Below the pieces are notes generated by a model, which had not been told where the DNA came from, searched no databases, and saw only the letters and a program-made list of their open reading frames with translations. A DNA stretch of 64,000 nucleotides from Streptomyces qaidamensis. GTDB lineage: Bacteria; Actinomycetota; Actinomycetes; Streptomycetales; Streptomycetaceae. The position numbers and the translations under genes were made by a program. Positions 32,440 through 40,498 of this stretch are shown in pieces. Where the stretch lies: the NCBI RefSeq assembly GCF_001611795.1, contig NZ_CP015098.1, positions 8,184,001-8,248,000 of the forward strand. Direction: 5' to 3'. Position 1 is the first letter of the stretch; each line of letters begins with the position of its first letter.

Positions 32440-33792
32440 ATGGGAAGCAATCCCCGGACCGTCCCAGCGCCGATGATCGTCGAGGACTGGGACCAGCTCA
32501 CCTTCCGGGTCAACCGCGAGGCGTACCGCAACGCGGAGATCTTTGCCCGGGAACGCGGCTGGGTGTGGATGCACACCTGGCTCTACCTCGGGCACGAGAC
32601 CGAGATCCCCAACCCCAACGACTTCAAGGTCCGCACCCTCGGCGGCCGGCCGCTGATCTTCTGCCGGGACAGTGCCGGCGAGGTGCACGCGTTCCTGAAC
32701 TCGTGTCCGCACCGCGGCACCGTGCTGTGCCGCGAGAACGAGGGCTCGACCAGGCTCTTCCAGTGCTTCTACCACGCCTGGACGTTCCGCAACAACGGCG
32801 AGCTCGCCGCGATCCCCGATGCCGGCGCCTACGAGTCGAGCGAGGAGTTCGGAGCCTCGATGGGGCTGCGCAGCGTGCCGCGCCTGGAGATCCACGAGGG
32901 GTTCGTCTTCGTCGCCTTCGATCCTGACGTTCCACCGCTGCTGGAGTACCTCGGCGATGCGGCCGACTACATGACGATGATCGAACAGCAGCACGTCGGC
33001 GGCATGACCACACTGCCCGGCACACAGCTCTACAGCGTGCGCGGCAACTGGAAACTCGCCGTCGAGAACGCCATGGACGGCTACCACTTCGCGCCGACGC
33101 ACAACACGTTCGTGGGCTACCTGCGCGAGAGCGGCTACGCCGTCACCGACGACAACCAGTACGCGTACAACCTCGGCAACGGCCACGGGCTCCTGGTCCT
33201 GACCGGGCACGGCGGACGCATCAGCATGCTCTGGGAACCGCGCTTCGGCGAGGACGAGAGGGTCCGCACCGAGGCCCACCGAGCCGAGATGACGCAGCGG
33301 CTGGGGGAGAAGCGGGCGCATCATGTGGCCGACGAGAGCCACATCCTGTTCGTGTTCCCCAACCTGCTGCTGTTCGACATCGAGGGCCTGTCGATCCGGC
33401 AGCTGGAGCCGGTGGCACCCGACCAGACCGACGTACGTGCCTGGCAGCTGGTCCCCCGCGAGGAGGACCCGGACACGCGAGCCCTGCGCATGAAGACGGT
33501 CGTCAGCTTCGTCGGCCCGGGCGGACTCGCCACACCGGACGACATCGAGGCGTACGAGGCGGTCCAGCGCGGCATCCAGGCCACGGCGGGCACCGTCCAG
33601 CCCGAGCTGGACTACAGCGACATGTCGCGCGGCATGGCCGACGAGGTGAAGGGAGTGCAGGGCCGCTCGATCGACGAAGGCGCCATGCGGGGCTTCTGGA
33701 GACAGTGGGTCGAAGCCATAGGGCTCGACGACGGCCTCGAGATCCATGGCGAGCGTCCGGCGTCCTTCCTGGCGGGGAGGGACGTGCGATGA
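32440..33792 (+). CDS. Aromatic-ring-hydroxylating (Rieske) dioxygenase, alpha subunit
   Basis: A 450-residue catalytic subunit. Rieske 2Fe-2S ligands Cys89, His91, Cys109 and His112 (SCPHRG … CFYHAW); mononuclear iron His216 and His221 in MDGYHFAPTHN with Asp213 as the bridging residue. Length and the presence of a beta subunit indicate the benzoate/biphenyl-type alpha3beta3 class that adds O2 across a ring to give a cis-diol. I chose ATG 32440 with GAGAGGC upstream. The beta-subunit gene overlaps by 4 bp. Confidence 0.92.
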   Translation: MGSNPRTVPAPMIVEDWDQLTFRVNREAYRNAEIFARERGWVWMHTWLYLGHETEIPNPNDFKVRTLGGRPLIFCRDSAGEVHAFLNSCPHRGTVLCRENEGSTRLFQCFYHAWTFRNNGELAAIPDAGAYESSEEFGASMGLRSVPRLEIHEGFVFVAFDPDVPPLLEYLGDAADYMTMIEQQHVGGMTTLPGTQLYSVRGNWKLAVENAMDGYHFAPTHNTFVGYLRESGYAVTDDNQYAYNLGNGHGLLVLTGHGGRISMLWEPRFGEDERVRTEAHRAEMTQRLGEKRAHHVADESHILFVFPNLLLFDIEGLSIRQLEPVAPDQTDVRAWQLVPREEDPDTRALRMKTVVSFVGPGGLATPDDIEAYEAVQRGIQATAGTVQPELDYSDMSRGMADEVKGVQGRSIDEGAMRGFWRQWVEAIGLDDGLEIHGERPASFLAGRDVR

Positions 33793-34316
33793 CCATGATC
33801 AGCAACAGCGCATCCGTGCGGTGCGCCGGACACACCGTCACCCGTCAGGAGGTGGAGGACTTCCTCTACACCGAGGCGGACATCCTCGATCACTGGGACT
33901 ACGACGGCTGGCTGGCCCTCTTCGAGCCCGGCGCACGCTACGAGATCCCGACCACCGACCACCGCCCCGGCTGGTCGCCGCACGAGACCGGATCGTTCGT
34001 CGACGACGACTGGGACCTGCTCCGGGCGCGGGTCAAGCGCCTGAAGTCACGCAAGGCACATGCCGAGAACCCCCACTCGCGCACGCACCGGCTGGTGTCC
34101 AACGTGCGGCTGTCCGAAGGGGACACGGAGGATGCCTTCCGGGTTTCGGCGTCCTTCGTGGTGCACCGTGCCCGCGACGGTCACTTCGACGCCTACGTCG
34201 GGTGGTACGACCACCTCCTGGTGCCGACCGAGGACGGACTCCGTTTCCGGTTGCGGCGCTCGGTCCTCGGCCACGAGTCGCTGGCGGCAGGCGCCCGGCT
34301 CAGCTTCATCCTCTAG
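33789..34316 (+). CDS. Ring-hydroxylating dioxygenase, beta subunit
   Basis: A 175-residue NTF2-fold beta subunit: VEDFLYTEADILDHWDYDGW, LFEPGARYEIPTTDHRPG, the RLKSRKAHAENPHSRTHRLV arginine/histidine stretch and GWYDHLLVPTEDGLRFRLRR are the family hallmarks. It has no metal site and shapes the alpha3beta3 complex. ATG overlaps the alpha stop (ATGA), so the two subunits are made together. Confidence 0.9.
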   Translation: MTMISNSASVRCAGHTVTRQEVEDFLYTEADILDHWDYDGWLALFEPGARYEIPTTDHRPGWSPHETGSFVDDDWDLLRARVKRLKSRKAHAENPHSRTHRLVSNVRLSEGDTEDAFRVSASFVVHRARDGHFDAYVGWYDHLLVPTEDGLRFRLRRSVLGHESLAAGARLSFIL

Positions 34317-34337
34317 CCGGCGACGGATGGTGACCCG

Positions 34338-35549
34338 ATGATCCGACACACCCTGTCCTTCCGTTTCGCCGACGGGGCCGACGAGACCACGCGGGAGTCC
34401 GTGCTGGCCGAGCTGCGTACCTTCCCGGACCGGTACCCGGCCATGCGCGGCTTCGTCCTCGGCGAGAACATCAGCACCCGCGACCAGACCTTCACCCACA
34501 CGATGGCCGTCGACTTCGACAGTCAGGACGACCTGCTCGCCTATCTCGGCAGCGAGTCCCACGAGAGCTTCGTGCGCACGCGCTGGCGGCCGGTCATCGC
34601 CCAGCAGGCCATCACCTCGTTCGAGTTCGCCGAGCGTTCCCCGCTCTCCGCAGGAAGGACATCGCCGGTGAGCACACGCCCGCACGGCCCGTACGGCATG
34701 GAGTACGCCCGCATCGAAGTTCCGGACATGCAGGCCACGATCGACTTCCTGGAGTACCACGTCGGTCTGCAACTGGAGCAGCGCACGGACGAGTACGCGT
34801 ACCTGCGTGCCGACATCGAGCACCACTCGATCGAGCTGATCCACACCCCCGAGCGCACCGACGGGTGGACGACCGCGGTCGGCTACAGCGTGGAGAGCGA
34901 GGAGGTCCTCGAACAGCTCCACAAGAGCGTCCTCGACGCCGGACTGGAGGTGCTGGAGCTACAGGAGCGGCAGAAGGCGCTGTGCGACAACGGCTTCGCC
35001 GTGAAGGACCCCGACGGCCTCATCGTCGAGCTGTTCACCGAGTTCCAGGAGTACGCCGAGCCGCCACACCTCGAGATCCGGCCGCTCGACCTGGTGCACC
35101 CCTTCATCGCCACCGCGAAGTTCGAGGAGTCGGTGGACTTCTACCAGAACGTCCTGAGGTTCCGGCCCTCGGACCACGTCGTCGGCTCGACCACCTTCTT
35201 CCGCTGTGAGGACCGCTACCACCACAGCCTCGCGATCCAGAACAACACCGAGCACTACGTCGCCCACCTGTGCTTCGCGATGAAGAGCCTCGACCACGTC
35301 ATGCGCATGCGCGCCCGCGCGCTGTACAAGGGCGCGCCGATCGCCTCCGACATCGTCAACCACTCGGCGTCGACATCGATCGCGTTCTACATGCATGACA
35401 CCCGTTTCGGGCCGCGTTACGAACTGTGCGACCGGCACCGGGTGTTCACGCCGGAGGAGCACGAGACGCACCGGCCCCGCAGGATGCCGGCCGACCCGCG
35501 CAACATCGATGTGTGGCGTCCGGCCTCCGACGACTGGGGCCGTTTTTGA
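34338..35549 (+). CDS. Dabb-domain/extradiol dioxygenase fusion
   Basis: A 403-residue protein. Residues 1-~97 are a stress-responsive A/B-barrel (Dabb) domain (MIRHTLSFRFADGADETTRE; FTHTMAVDFDSQDDLLAYL). Residues ~120-403 form a two-module VOC ring-cleavage dioxygenase with metal ligands His254 (DLVHPFIATAKF), His310 (YVAHLCFAMKS) and Glu362 (RYELCDRH). It would cleave the catechol-type product of the Rieske step. An in-frame GTG at 34668 (Val111) with GGAAGG upstream could start a 293-residue free dioxygenase as a second product. The fusion is unusual; the joint at residues 98-118 is a linker (SPLSAGRTSPVSTRPHGP). Confidence 0.88.
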   Translation: MIRHTLSFRFADGADETTRESVLAELRTFPDRYPAMRGFVLGENISTRDQTFTHTMAVDFDSQDDLLAYLGSESHESFVRTRWRPVIAQQAITSFEFAERSPLSAGRTSPVSTRPHGPYGMEYARIEVPDMQATIDFLEYHVGLQLEQRTDEYAYLRADIEHHSIELIHTPERTDGWTTAVGYSVESEEVLEQLHKSVLDAGLEVLELQERQKALCDNGFAVKDPDGLIVELFTEFQEYAEPPHLEIRPLDLVHPFIATAKFEESVDFYQNVLRFRPSDHVVGSTTFFRCEDRYHHSLAIQNNTEHYVAHLCFAMKSLDHVMRMRARALYKGAPIASDIVNHSASTSIAFYMHDTRFGPRYELCDRHRVFTPEEHETHRPRRMPADPRNIDVWRPASDDWGRF

Positions 35550-36706
35550 GACAGCAGCTGCTCGACGTCCTGCACCTGCTCGACGCGACCCCCGCCCCCC
35601 GCGGCGAGGAGCGCACGGCGGCCCACCGGTTGCGCGCCTGGTGCGCCGAGCGGTGGCCGCACATCGAGTGGCAGGTGCTGGAGCACGGCTCCGCGGGCGG
35701 CAGCCTGGTGGCCGCACACGGAGCCGGGCCGCTGCTGTACTCCCACCTCGACACGTCGCTGGACAACGGCGGTGAGTTCAACCGGCTGGTGACCGGCGAC
35801 GCCACGCCGGTCGGTCCGCTCGCGGTGAAGGACGACGCGGTGACCGGCTTCGGCCTCGGCGTCGCCCGAGGGCCCGCGGCCGCCGCCCTGGTCGCCTTCG
35901 CCGAGGCGGGGGCCGGCCGGCTGCTGCTCGCCGGCTCCGGGACGCACCGCCGCGGGAGCGGGATCACCGGCCTGGAGGCGTACGCCGACACCTGCCCGCT
36001 GCCGCCCTCGGCCATCGTGGCCAAGTGCGGCCCGCCCACGCTGCTGTGGCATGAGCCGGGCGCGTTCTACCTGACGGTCCGGGTGACGGGCCGGTCGGGG
36101 GCCGCGATGATGGCGGAGTCGGCCACGCCGCCCGGGGGAGTCGTCGCCGCGGCCGGCGTCGTCCTGGACGAGCTGGCCGACTGGCGCACGTCCTACCTGG
36201 CCGCCGACCCCAGGGCGGGGCAGACCGGCCGGGCATGCGGCATCGGCGCGATCAGCGGGGGATGGCCGGACAAGCCGGACCTGCTGCCGGCCCTGCTGCG
36301 GATCGATCTGTACGTCGTCGCCGGTGACCAGGTGGAGCCGAAGGCGCTGGCGGTGGAGCTGACCGACCGGCTGCGGGCGCGGTGCGCGCGGTCGGCACTA
36401 CGTCACTGCGCGGTCGACGTGGAGGCCGAGCCGGTCGCAGCCGCCGCGGCCACGCCGGCCGACGCCCCGCTGCTGACGGCCGCACGCGCGGCCTGGCTCG
36501 ACGAGTTCGGTACACAGCCGCCGCCGATCGCCGGCTGGACGGGCTCGACCGACGGCGTCGTACTGCGTGCCCGAGGCGTCGACACCGTACGCCTCGGCCC
36601 GCAGGCGAAGCCGGCCGCCGACGAACCACGTCGCGATTCCCTGTCGTTGACGGAGCTGACCGCCTTCGCCCGCGTGTACCGCAAGCTCCTGAGTGCACCG
36701 GTGTGA
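35546..36706 (+). CDS. M20-like metallopeptidase-family protein, divergent
   Basis: 386 residues from a TTG overlapping the dioxygenase stop (TTGA). PLLYSHLDTSLDNGGEF provides the H-x-D metal motif and PLAVKDDAVTGFGLGVARG corresponds to the central Asp segment; C-terminal GWTGSTDGVVLRARGVDTV resembles the M20 end region. The usual adjacent Glu-Glu catalytic pair after the Asp is not visible: the region reads GSGTHRRGSGITGLEAY. It may hydrolyse an N-acyl or amide bond, or have lost activity. Coupling to ring-cleavage genes implies a pathway role. Confidence 0.65.
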   Translation: MRQQLLDVLHLLDATPAPRGEERTAAHRLRAWCAERWPHIEWQVLEHGSAGGSLVAAHGAGPLLYSHLDTSLDNGGEFNRLVTGDATPVGPLAVKDDAVTGFGLGVARGPAAAALVAFAEAGAGRLLLAGSGTHRRGSGITGLEAYADTCPLPPSAIVAKCGPPTLLWHEPGAFYLTVRVTGRSGAAMMAESATPPGGVVAAAGVVLDELADWRTSYLAADPRAGQTGRACGIGAISGGWPDKPDLLPALLRIDLYVVAGDQVEPKALAVELTDRLRARCARSALRHCAVDVEAEPVAAAAATPADAPLLTAARAAWLDEFGTQPPPIAGWTGSTDGVVLRARGVDTVRLGPQAKPAADEPRRDSLSLTELTAFARVYRKLLSAPV

Positions 36707-36809
36707 TCCCGACGGTCGAGCTGCGTAAGACATCAAGGCACCCGTGAACTGAAGTCCGCGGGTGCACAACTCATGTAGGGCGGACGCCCTGAAAGGAAGT
36801 GGCGGGCGG

Positions 36810-37589
36810 ATGGACAAAGTCGTCGCCTCAGCCTCCGAAGCCGTCGCGGACGTCCCGGACGGAGCCTCCCTGACGGTCGGCGGGTTCGGTCTGAGCGGAG
36901 TCCCGGAAGCTTTGATCCAGGCCTTGTACGACGCCGGAGTGACAGGGCTGGACGTGTTCTCGAACAACTGTGGCGCTCTTGAGTCCGGTCTCGCCGTGCT
37001 GCTCACCGCGGGCCGGATCGCGCGCGTGACCGGCAGCTACATCGGCGGGAACAAGGAGTTCGCCCGGCAGTACCTGGGCGGCGAGATCGAGCTGGAGCTG
37101 ATCCCCCAGGGCACGCTCGCCGAGCGGCTGAGGGCCGGGGGCTGCGGCATACCGGCCTTCTACACTCCGGCCGGCGTCGGCACCCTGGTCGCCGACGGCG
37201 GGCTGCCGTGGCGGTACGGCGCCGACGGTGGCGTCGTTGTCGCCTCGCCGCCCAAGGAGGTCCGCGAGTTCGACGGCGATGAGTACGTCCTGGAGCGCGG
37301 GATCACCACCGACTTCGCCCTGGTGCGGGCGGCGAAGGGGGACCGGCACGGGAACCTGGTGTTCAACAAGTCGGCCCGCAACTTCAACCCGCTGGCGGCC
37401 ATGGCCGGCCGCGTCACCATCGCCGAGGTGGAGGAACTGGTCGAGCCGGGCGGCATCGAACCGGACCAGGTCCATCTGCCGGGCATCTTCGTGCAGCGGG
37501 TGGTGGCCCTCACCGCCGAGCAGGCCGTCGACAAGAAGATCGAGAACCTCACAGTCAGCACCAGGGAAGACAGGGAGGTACGGTCCTGA
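36810..37589 (+). CDS. 3-oxoacid CoA-transferase, subunit A
   Basis: A 259-residue class I CoA-transferase alpha subunit: LTVGGFGLSGVPEALIQAL, FSNNCGALESGLAVLL, GSYIGGNKEFARQYLGGEIE and ELIPQGTLAERLRAGGCGIP. Substrates in the family are succinyl-CoA with acetoacetate or 3-oxoadipate. I chose ATG 36810 (MDKVVASASEAV) with GAAAGGAAG upstream; the open frame reaches 36762. It links ring-cleavage products to central metabolism by activation with CoA. Overlaps subunit B by 1 bp (TGATG). Confidence 0.9.
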   Translation: MDKVVASASEAVADVPDGASLTVGGFGLSGVPEALIQALYDAGVTGLDVFSNNCGALESGLAVLLTAGRIARVTGSYIGGNKEFARQYLGGEIELELIPQGTLAERLRAGGCGIPAFYTPAGVGTLVADGGLPWRYGADGGVVVASPPKEVREFDGDEYVLERGITTDFALVRAAKGDRHGNLVFNKSARNFNPLAAMAGRVTIAEVEELVEPGGIEPDQVHLPGIFVQRVVALTAEQAVDKKIENLTVSTREDREVRS

Positions 37590-38236
37590 TGGCCTGGACA
37601 CGCGATGAGATGGCCGCCCGCGCGGCCCGTGAACTGCGCGACGGCGAGTACGTCAACCTGGGCATCGGTCTGCCGACCCTCATCCCCAACCATCTGCCGG
37701 CGGGCGTCCATGTGGTGCTGGAGTCGGAGAACGGCATCCTCGGCACCGGCCCCTTCCCCTACGAGGACCAGGTCGATCCCGACCTGATCAACGCGGGCAA
37801 GGAGACCGTCACGGTGCTGCCCGGAGCGGCGTTCTTCGACTCGGCGCTGTCCTTCGGCATGATCCGCGGCGGTCACATCGACACCGCCGTCCTCGGCGCC
37901 ATGCAGGTCTCCGAGTTGGGTGACCTCGCCAACTGGGCGATCCCCGGCCGAATGGTGACCGGCATCGGCGGAGCCATGGACCTCGTCCACGGTGCCCGCC
38001 GGGTGATCGTCACGATGACGCACACCGCGAAGGACGGCAGCCCGAAGATCGTCCAGGAGTGCGATCTGCCGCTCACCGGGAAGGGCTGCGTCGACCGGAT
38101 CATCACCGACCTCGCCGTCCTCGACGTCACCGACGACGGTCTGGTCCTCGTCGAGACCGCCCCCGGCGTCACCCCCGAGGAGGTCGCCGGCAAGACGGCG
38201 GCGAGGGTGCTCATCCCTTACCGGACAGGTTCGTAG
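37589..38236 (+). CDS. 3-oxoacid CoA-transferase, subunit B
   Basis: A 215-residue beta subunit with the active-site Glu in VLESENGILGTGPFPYEDQ, the YVNLGIGLPTLIPNHL N-terminal motif and GFVDLVHGA-like segment GAMDLVHGARRVIV. It receives CoA as a glutamyl thioester and transfers it to the 3-oxoacid. Start ATG shares a base with the stop of subunit A. Followed by a hairpin at 38301-38331. Confidence 0.92.
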   Translation: MAWTRDEMAARAARELRDGEYVNLGIGLPTLIPNHLPAGVHVVLESENGILGTGPFPYEDQVDPDLINAGKETVTVLPGAAFFDSALSFGMIRGGHIDTAVLGAMQVSELGDLANWAIPGRMVTGIGGAMDLVHGARRVIVTMTHTAKDGSPKIVQECDLPLTGKGCVDRIITDLAVLDVTDDGLVLVETAPGVTPEEVAGKTAARVLIPYRTGS

Positions 38237-38300
38237 ACCTGCGGGGCAGTACCTCGTCGACGCTGTCGGCACGACACCACCGGCACTCCGGTCGCTGATA

Positions 38301-38331
38301 CGGCGGCGCGCTGATCACCTGCGCGCCGCCG
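38301..38331 (+). terminator. Terminator of the Rieske/CoA-transferase operon
   Basis: Perfect 11-bp stem CGGCGGCGCGC (38301-38311), 9-nt loop, complement 38321-38331, about 65 bp after the subunit B stop. Confidence 0.7.
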
Positions 38332-38434
38332 CATCACGTTGTGGCTGGGTGACGGCGGAGACCGCCGATGCCGAGGTGCGCCGCGCTCTTCTGCCCGGCA
38401 GTGGGCCGGACTTCTTTCCCCGGGCACACAGACA

Positions 38435-38470
38435 ACTGCCGCAGCCATGCGTCGGCATGGCTGCGGCAGT
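38435..38470. terminator. Terminator of the TauD-like gene
   Basis: Perfect 16-bp stem ACTGCCGCAGCCATGC (38435-38450), loop GTCG, complement 38455-38470, 20 bp beyond the stop of the minus-strand gene. Confidence 0.85.
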
Positions 38471-38489
38471 CAGGAGTCGCCGGGTGGGG

Positions 38490-39563
38490 TCACACTCCCC
38501 AGTCGTCGTTCACGCTGACGGCGTCGACGATGCGGAACCGGCCCCCGGGCACGAGCGGCTTCGTGGGCTCACCCATCTCGACGACGTGCTTGCCGAACCG
38601 GGGAGCCAGCGGGCGGCCGACGTCCCGCTTCAGCCACAGACGCAGCAGGTGCCGACGACGCTCCGGCTCCGGGTGGTCGACGTAGCTGGTGCGCGAGTGC
38701 AGTGCGGCGTAGTTGAGCAGCCACTGCACGTCTCCCGGCTGGAAGTCCATGTCGATCGGCAGGCCGGGCTCCTGCGAGATCTCGTCGAAGAGGTTGATGG
38801 CATCGACCTGGTCGGGCGTCAGTGGCGGCACACCGGGGTACTCCTGGGCGCTGAAGATCATCGAGTTGCCCGCGTAGGTGCTGAAGACTCCGTCGACGTA
38901 GCCGATGATCGGCGAGGTGTACGTCAGCTCCGGGGAGTCGGGGTCCTGGCGCCGCCAGTCCCAGTGGTAGGTGTCGAAGAGCCGGGGGGCGAGATCCGGC
39001 CGGCGGCGCAGCATCTCGTTGTAGATCGTGGTGCCGCTGACCAGGCTGGAGGCTCCGCCCTCCTTGGCGCCGCGCAGACACATGAGGGCGACGACGTCGG
39101 AGCTGTCCGAGTGGAACGGCAGCCGGTCCCGGACGCGGGAGGGCAGTGCCCCCTCGTCGGACAGCGTCTTGTTCGACGTCGCGATCACGTGGTCGAGCAG
39201 GTCCCCCCGCTGGTTCTGCCCGATCGGCTGGCCGAGGTGCAGGCCCATGATGAAGAAGATGGCCGCGGCCATGGCGTCGCCGTACTCCTCGGTGCGCAGG
39301 CCGCGCACCAGGACGAAGCCCCGGCCGGTGTCCATCTGCGCGGCGCACTCGTCGTTGAGGGCGCGGCAGGCGTCGAACGGGTAATCGGCGGCGGTGACGG
39401 TACGCAGATCGGGGTCATCGGCGACGAATCGGCGTCCGAGGGCCTCAAGCTCGGCGCGCTCGGCGTCGCCGAGCACGTAGATCCATTCGGTGGACTTCGA
39501 CAGCTCGTCGCCGCGCCAGGCGGACGGCCCGGAGATCGGCTGGAGACCGGCAGTGGTGGTCAT
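38490..39563 (-). CDS. TauD/TfdA-family Fe(II)/2-oxoglutarate dioxygenase-like protein
   Basis: A 357-residue protein. The iron motif H-x-D is in RLPFHSDSSDVVALMCLRG and the distal His is in LNYAALHSRTSYVDHPE followed by RRRHLLRLWL, which holds the 2-oxoglutarate Arg. GEYGDAMAAAIFFIMGLHLG-type segment and PGVPPLTPDQVDAINLFDEI fit the TauD/TfdA clan. It would hydroxylate, desaturate or cleave a small organic substrate. I chose ATG 39563 (MTTTAGLQPISG) with GAGGAG upstream. A 46-residue frame lies 112 bp upstream in the same probable transcript. Confidence 0.85.
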   Translation of the reverse strand: MTTTAGLQPISGPSAWRGDELSKSTEWIYVLGDAERAELEALGRRFVADDPDLRTVTAADYPFDACRALNDECAAQMDTGRGFVLVRGLRTEEYGDAMAAAIFFIMGLHLGQPIGQNQRGDLLDHVIATSNKTLSDEGALPSRVRDRLPFHSDSSDVVALMCLRGAKEGGASSLVSGTTIYNEMLRRRPDLAPRLFDTYHWDWRRQDPDSPELTYTSPIIGYVDGVFSTYAGNSMIFSAQEYPGVPPLTPDQVDAINLFDEISQEPGLPIDMDFQPGDVQWLLNYAALHSRTSYVDHPEPERRRHLLRLWLKRDVGRPLAPRFGKHVVEMGEPTKPLVPGGRFRIVDAVSVNDDWGV

Positions 39564-39675
39564 GATGATGCTCCTCGAGAATGTGCTGAAAAGCCCCTGG
39601 GCGGGGGACACGACGGACTACGAACGCTCGTACGGCAGCGGTTCGTCGCGGGGTGACGAACCGCACTCGGAACCC

Positions 39676-39816
39676 TCAGAAGGGGGTCTGAGGCTCGCCG
39701 GCGGCCGTACCGGGACGCAGCCCTTCCCGGGGCGGGAAGTAGCTGAGCGGCTCGTCGTAGGTCCGGCGGCCAGCGCACGACACGAGCAGAACGCCGATCA
39801 GGGCGACTGTCTCCAT
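39676..39816 (-). CDS. 46-residue protein upstream of the TauD-like gene
   Basis: METVALIGVLLVSCAGRRTY…DEPLSYFPPREGLRPG…EPQTPF, 46 residues. It has a good Shine-Dalgarno (AAAGGACGGG, 7 bp before ATG) and starts about 24 nt after the predicted promoter start, so it is the first gene of the operon. Residues 3-15 are hydrophobic with a Cys at 14 but no basic residue precedes them, so export as a lipoprotein is doubtful. The YFPPREGLRPG segment looks like a conserved functional motif. Family unknown to me. Confidence 0.55.
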   Translation of the reverse strand: METVALIGVLLVSCAGRRTYDEPLSYFPPREGLRPGTAAGEPQTPF

Positions 39817-39846
39817 GCTGGTCCCGTCCTTTCGAGAAGTGTTTCA

Positions 39847-39898
39847 ACGATATGAGAGGGACGAGTTCAAGTCAACAGGCGTAACGTCGTCTCGCAAT
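39847..39898 (-). promoter_or_regulatory. Promoter and operator of the TauD operon
   Basis: Minus strand: TTGACT (39875-39870), 17-bp spacer, TATCGT (39852-39847), a strong vegetative-type promoter. The island operator TCTCGCAAT (plus strand 39890-39898) lies just upstream of -35, unlike the spacer or start-site positions elsewhere, so activation or competing repression is possible. Confidence 0.6.
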
Positions 39899-39949
39899 GC
39901 AGTACAGGATGTCCAGCGGGAGGCTGTTCGCCCCGACCGGACCCTGGGA

Positions 39950-40498
39950 CGCGAAAAGCTCACACTCGCTCTCGATCAGGCGACGACGTGTCTCGGCGGC
40001 TTGGGTGCCTTGATCCAGTGGCGTCCTGTGGCCGGGCGCATCCGCCTGGCCGCGGCCGACGGCCTCGCCCCGGGGATCGCGGAGGATGAAGGGGGATCAC
40101 CTCGGCGTCGGGGCGGGCGGCACGGCGTCGGTTCCCCTCATCGGTTCCGGGGGGCGGCCGGTCGGCGCGCTGTCCGTGCTCGTCGCCGCGGAGTCCGGCG
40201 AGCCCGACGAGGCGGCAGTTCTATCTGCGTTCGGTGGCCGCCTGGGTCGTCGCGCACCGCGAGGGCATGTCCGGCACGCCGCCGGACCTCGGCCGGGTGG
40301 CCGAGCCCGAGCGGGCAGTCCTCATGGGCGAACTCGCCGCGGCGCTGGCCGAAGCCCTGACCTCAGCGGACGTCCCGGCCGTCGTCGCCGAGCACGTTCT
40401 GCCGCCGCTCGGCGCCCACGGAACAGCCGGTACGTTCCCGGCGGGACAGGTCGTTCGTGCCGGTGACGGCCTGGGGCTGAGCGGTTCCACGGGCCTCA
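39950..40498 (+). pseudogene. Frameshifted relic of a GAF-domain signalling protein (SpoIIE-phosphatase-like N-terminus)
   Basis: Three consecutive frames continue one another: frame 2 near 39955 (LTLALDQATTCLGGLGALIQ … RIRLAAADGLAPGIAE), frame 0 from about 40095 (ASVPLIGSGGRPVGALSVLV) and frame 1 from 40234 (MAAWVVAHREG … LGRVAEPERAVLMGELAAAL; DVPAVVAEHVLPPLGAHGTA). Together they resemble the GAF segments of Streptomyces SpoIIE-type phosphatases. The C-terminal catalytic half is absent; the relic runs into the convergent oxidoreductase gene. Two frameshifts and truncation make a working product unlikely. Confidence 0.6.
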
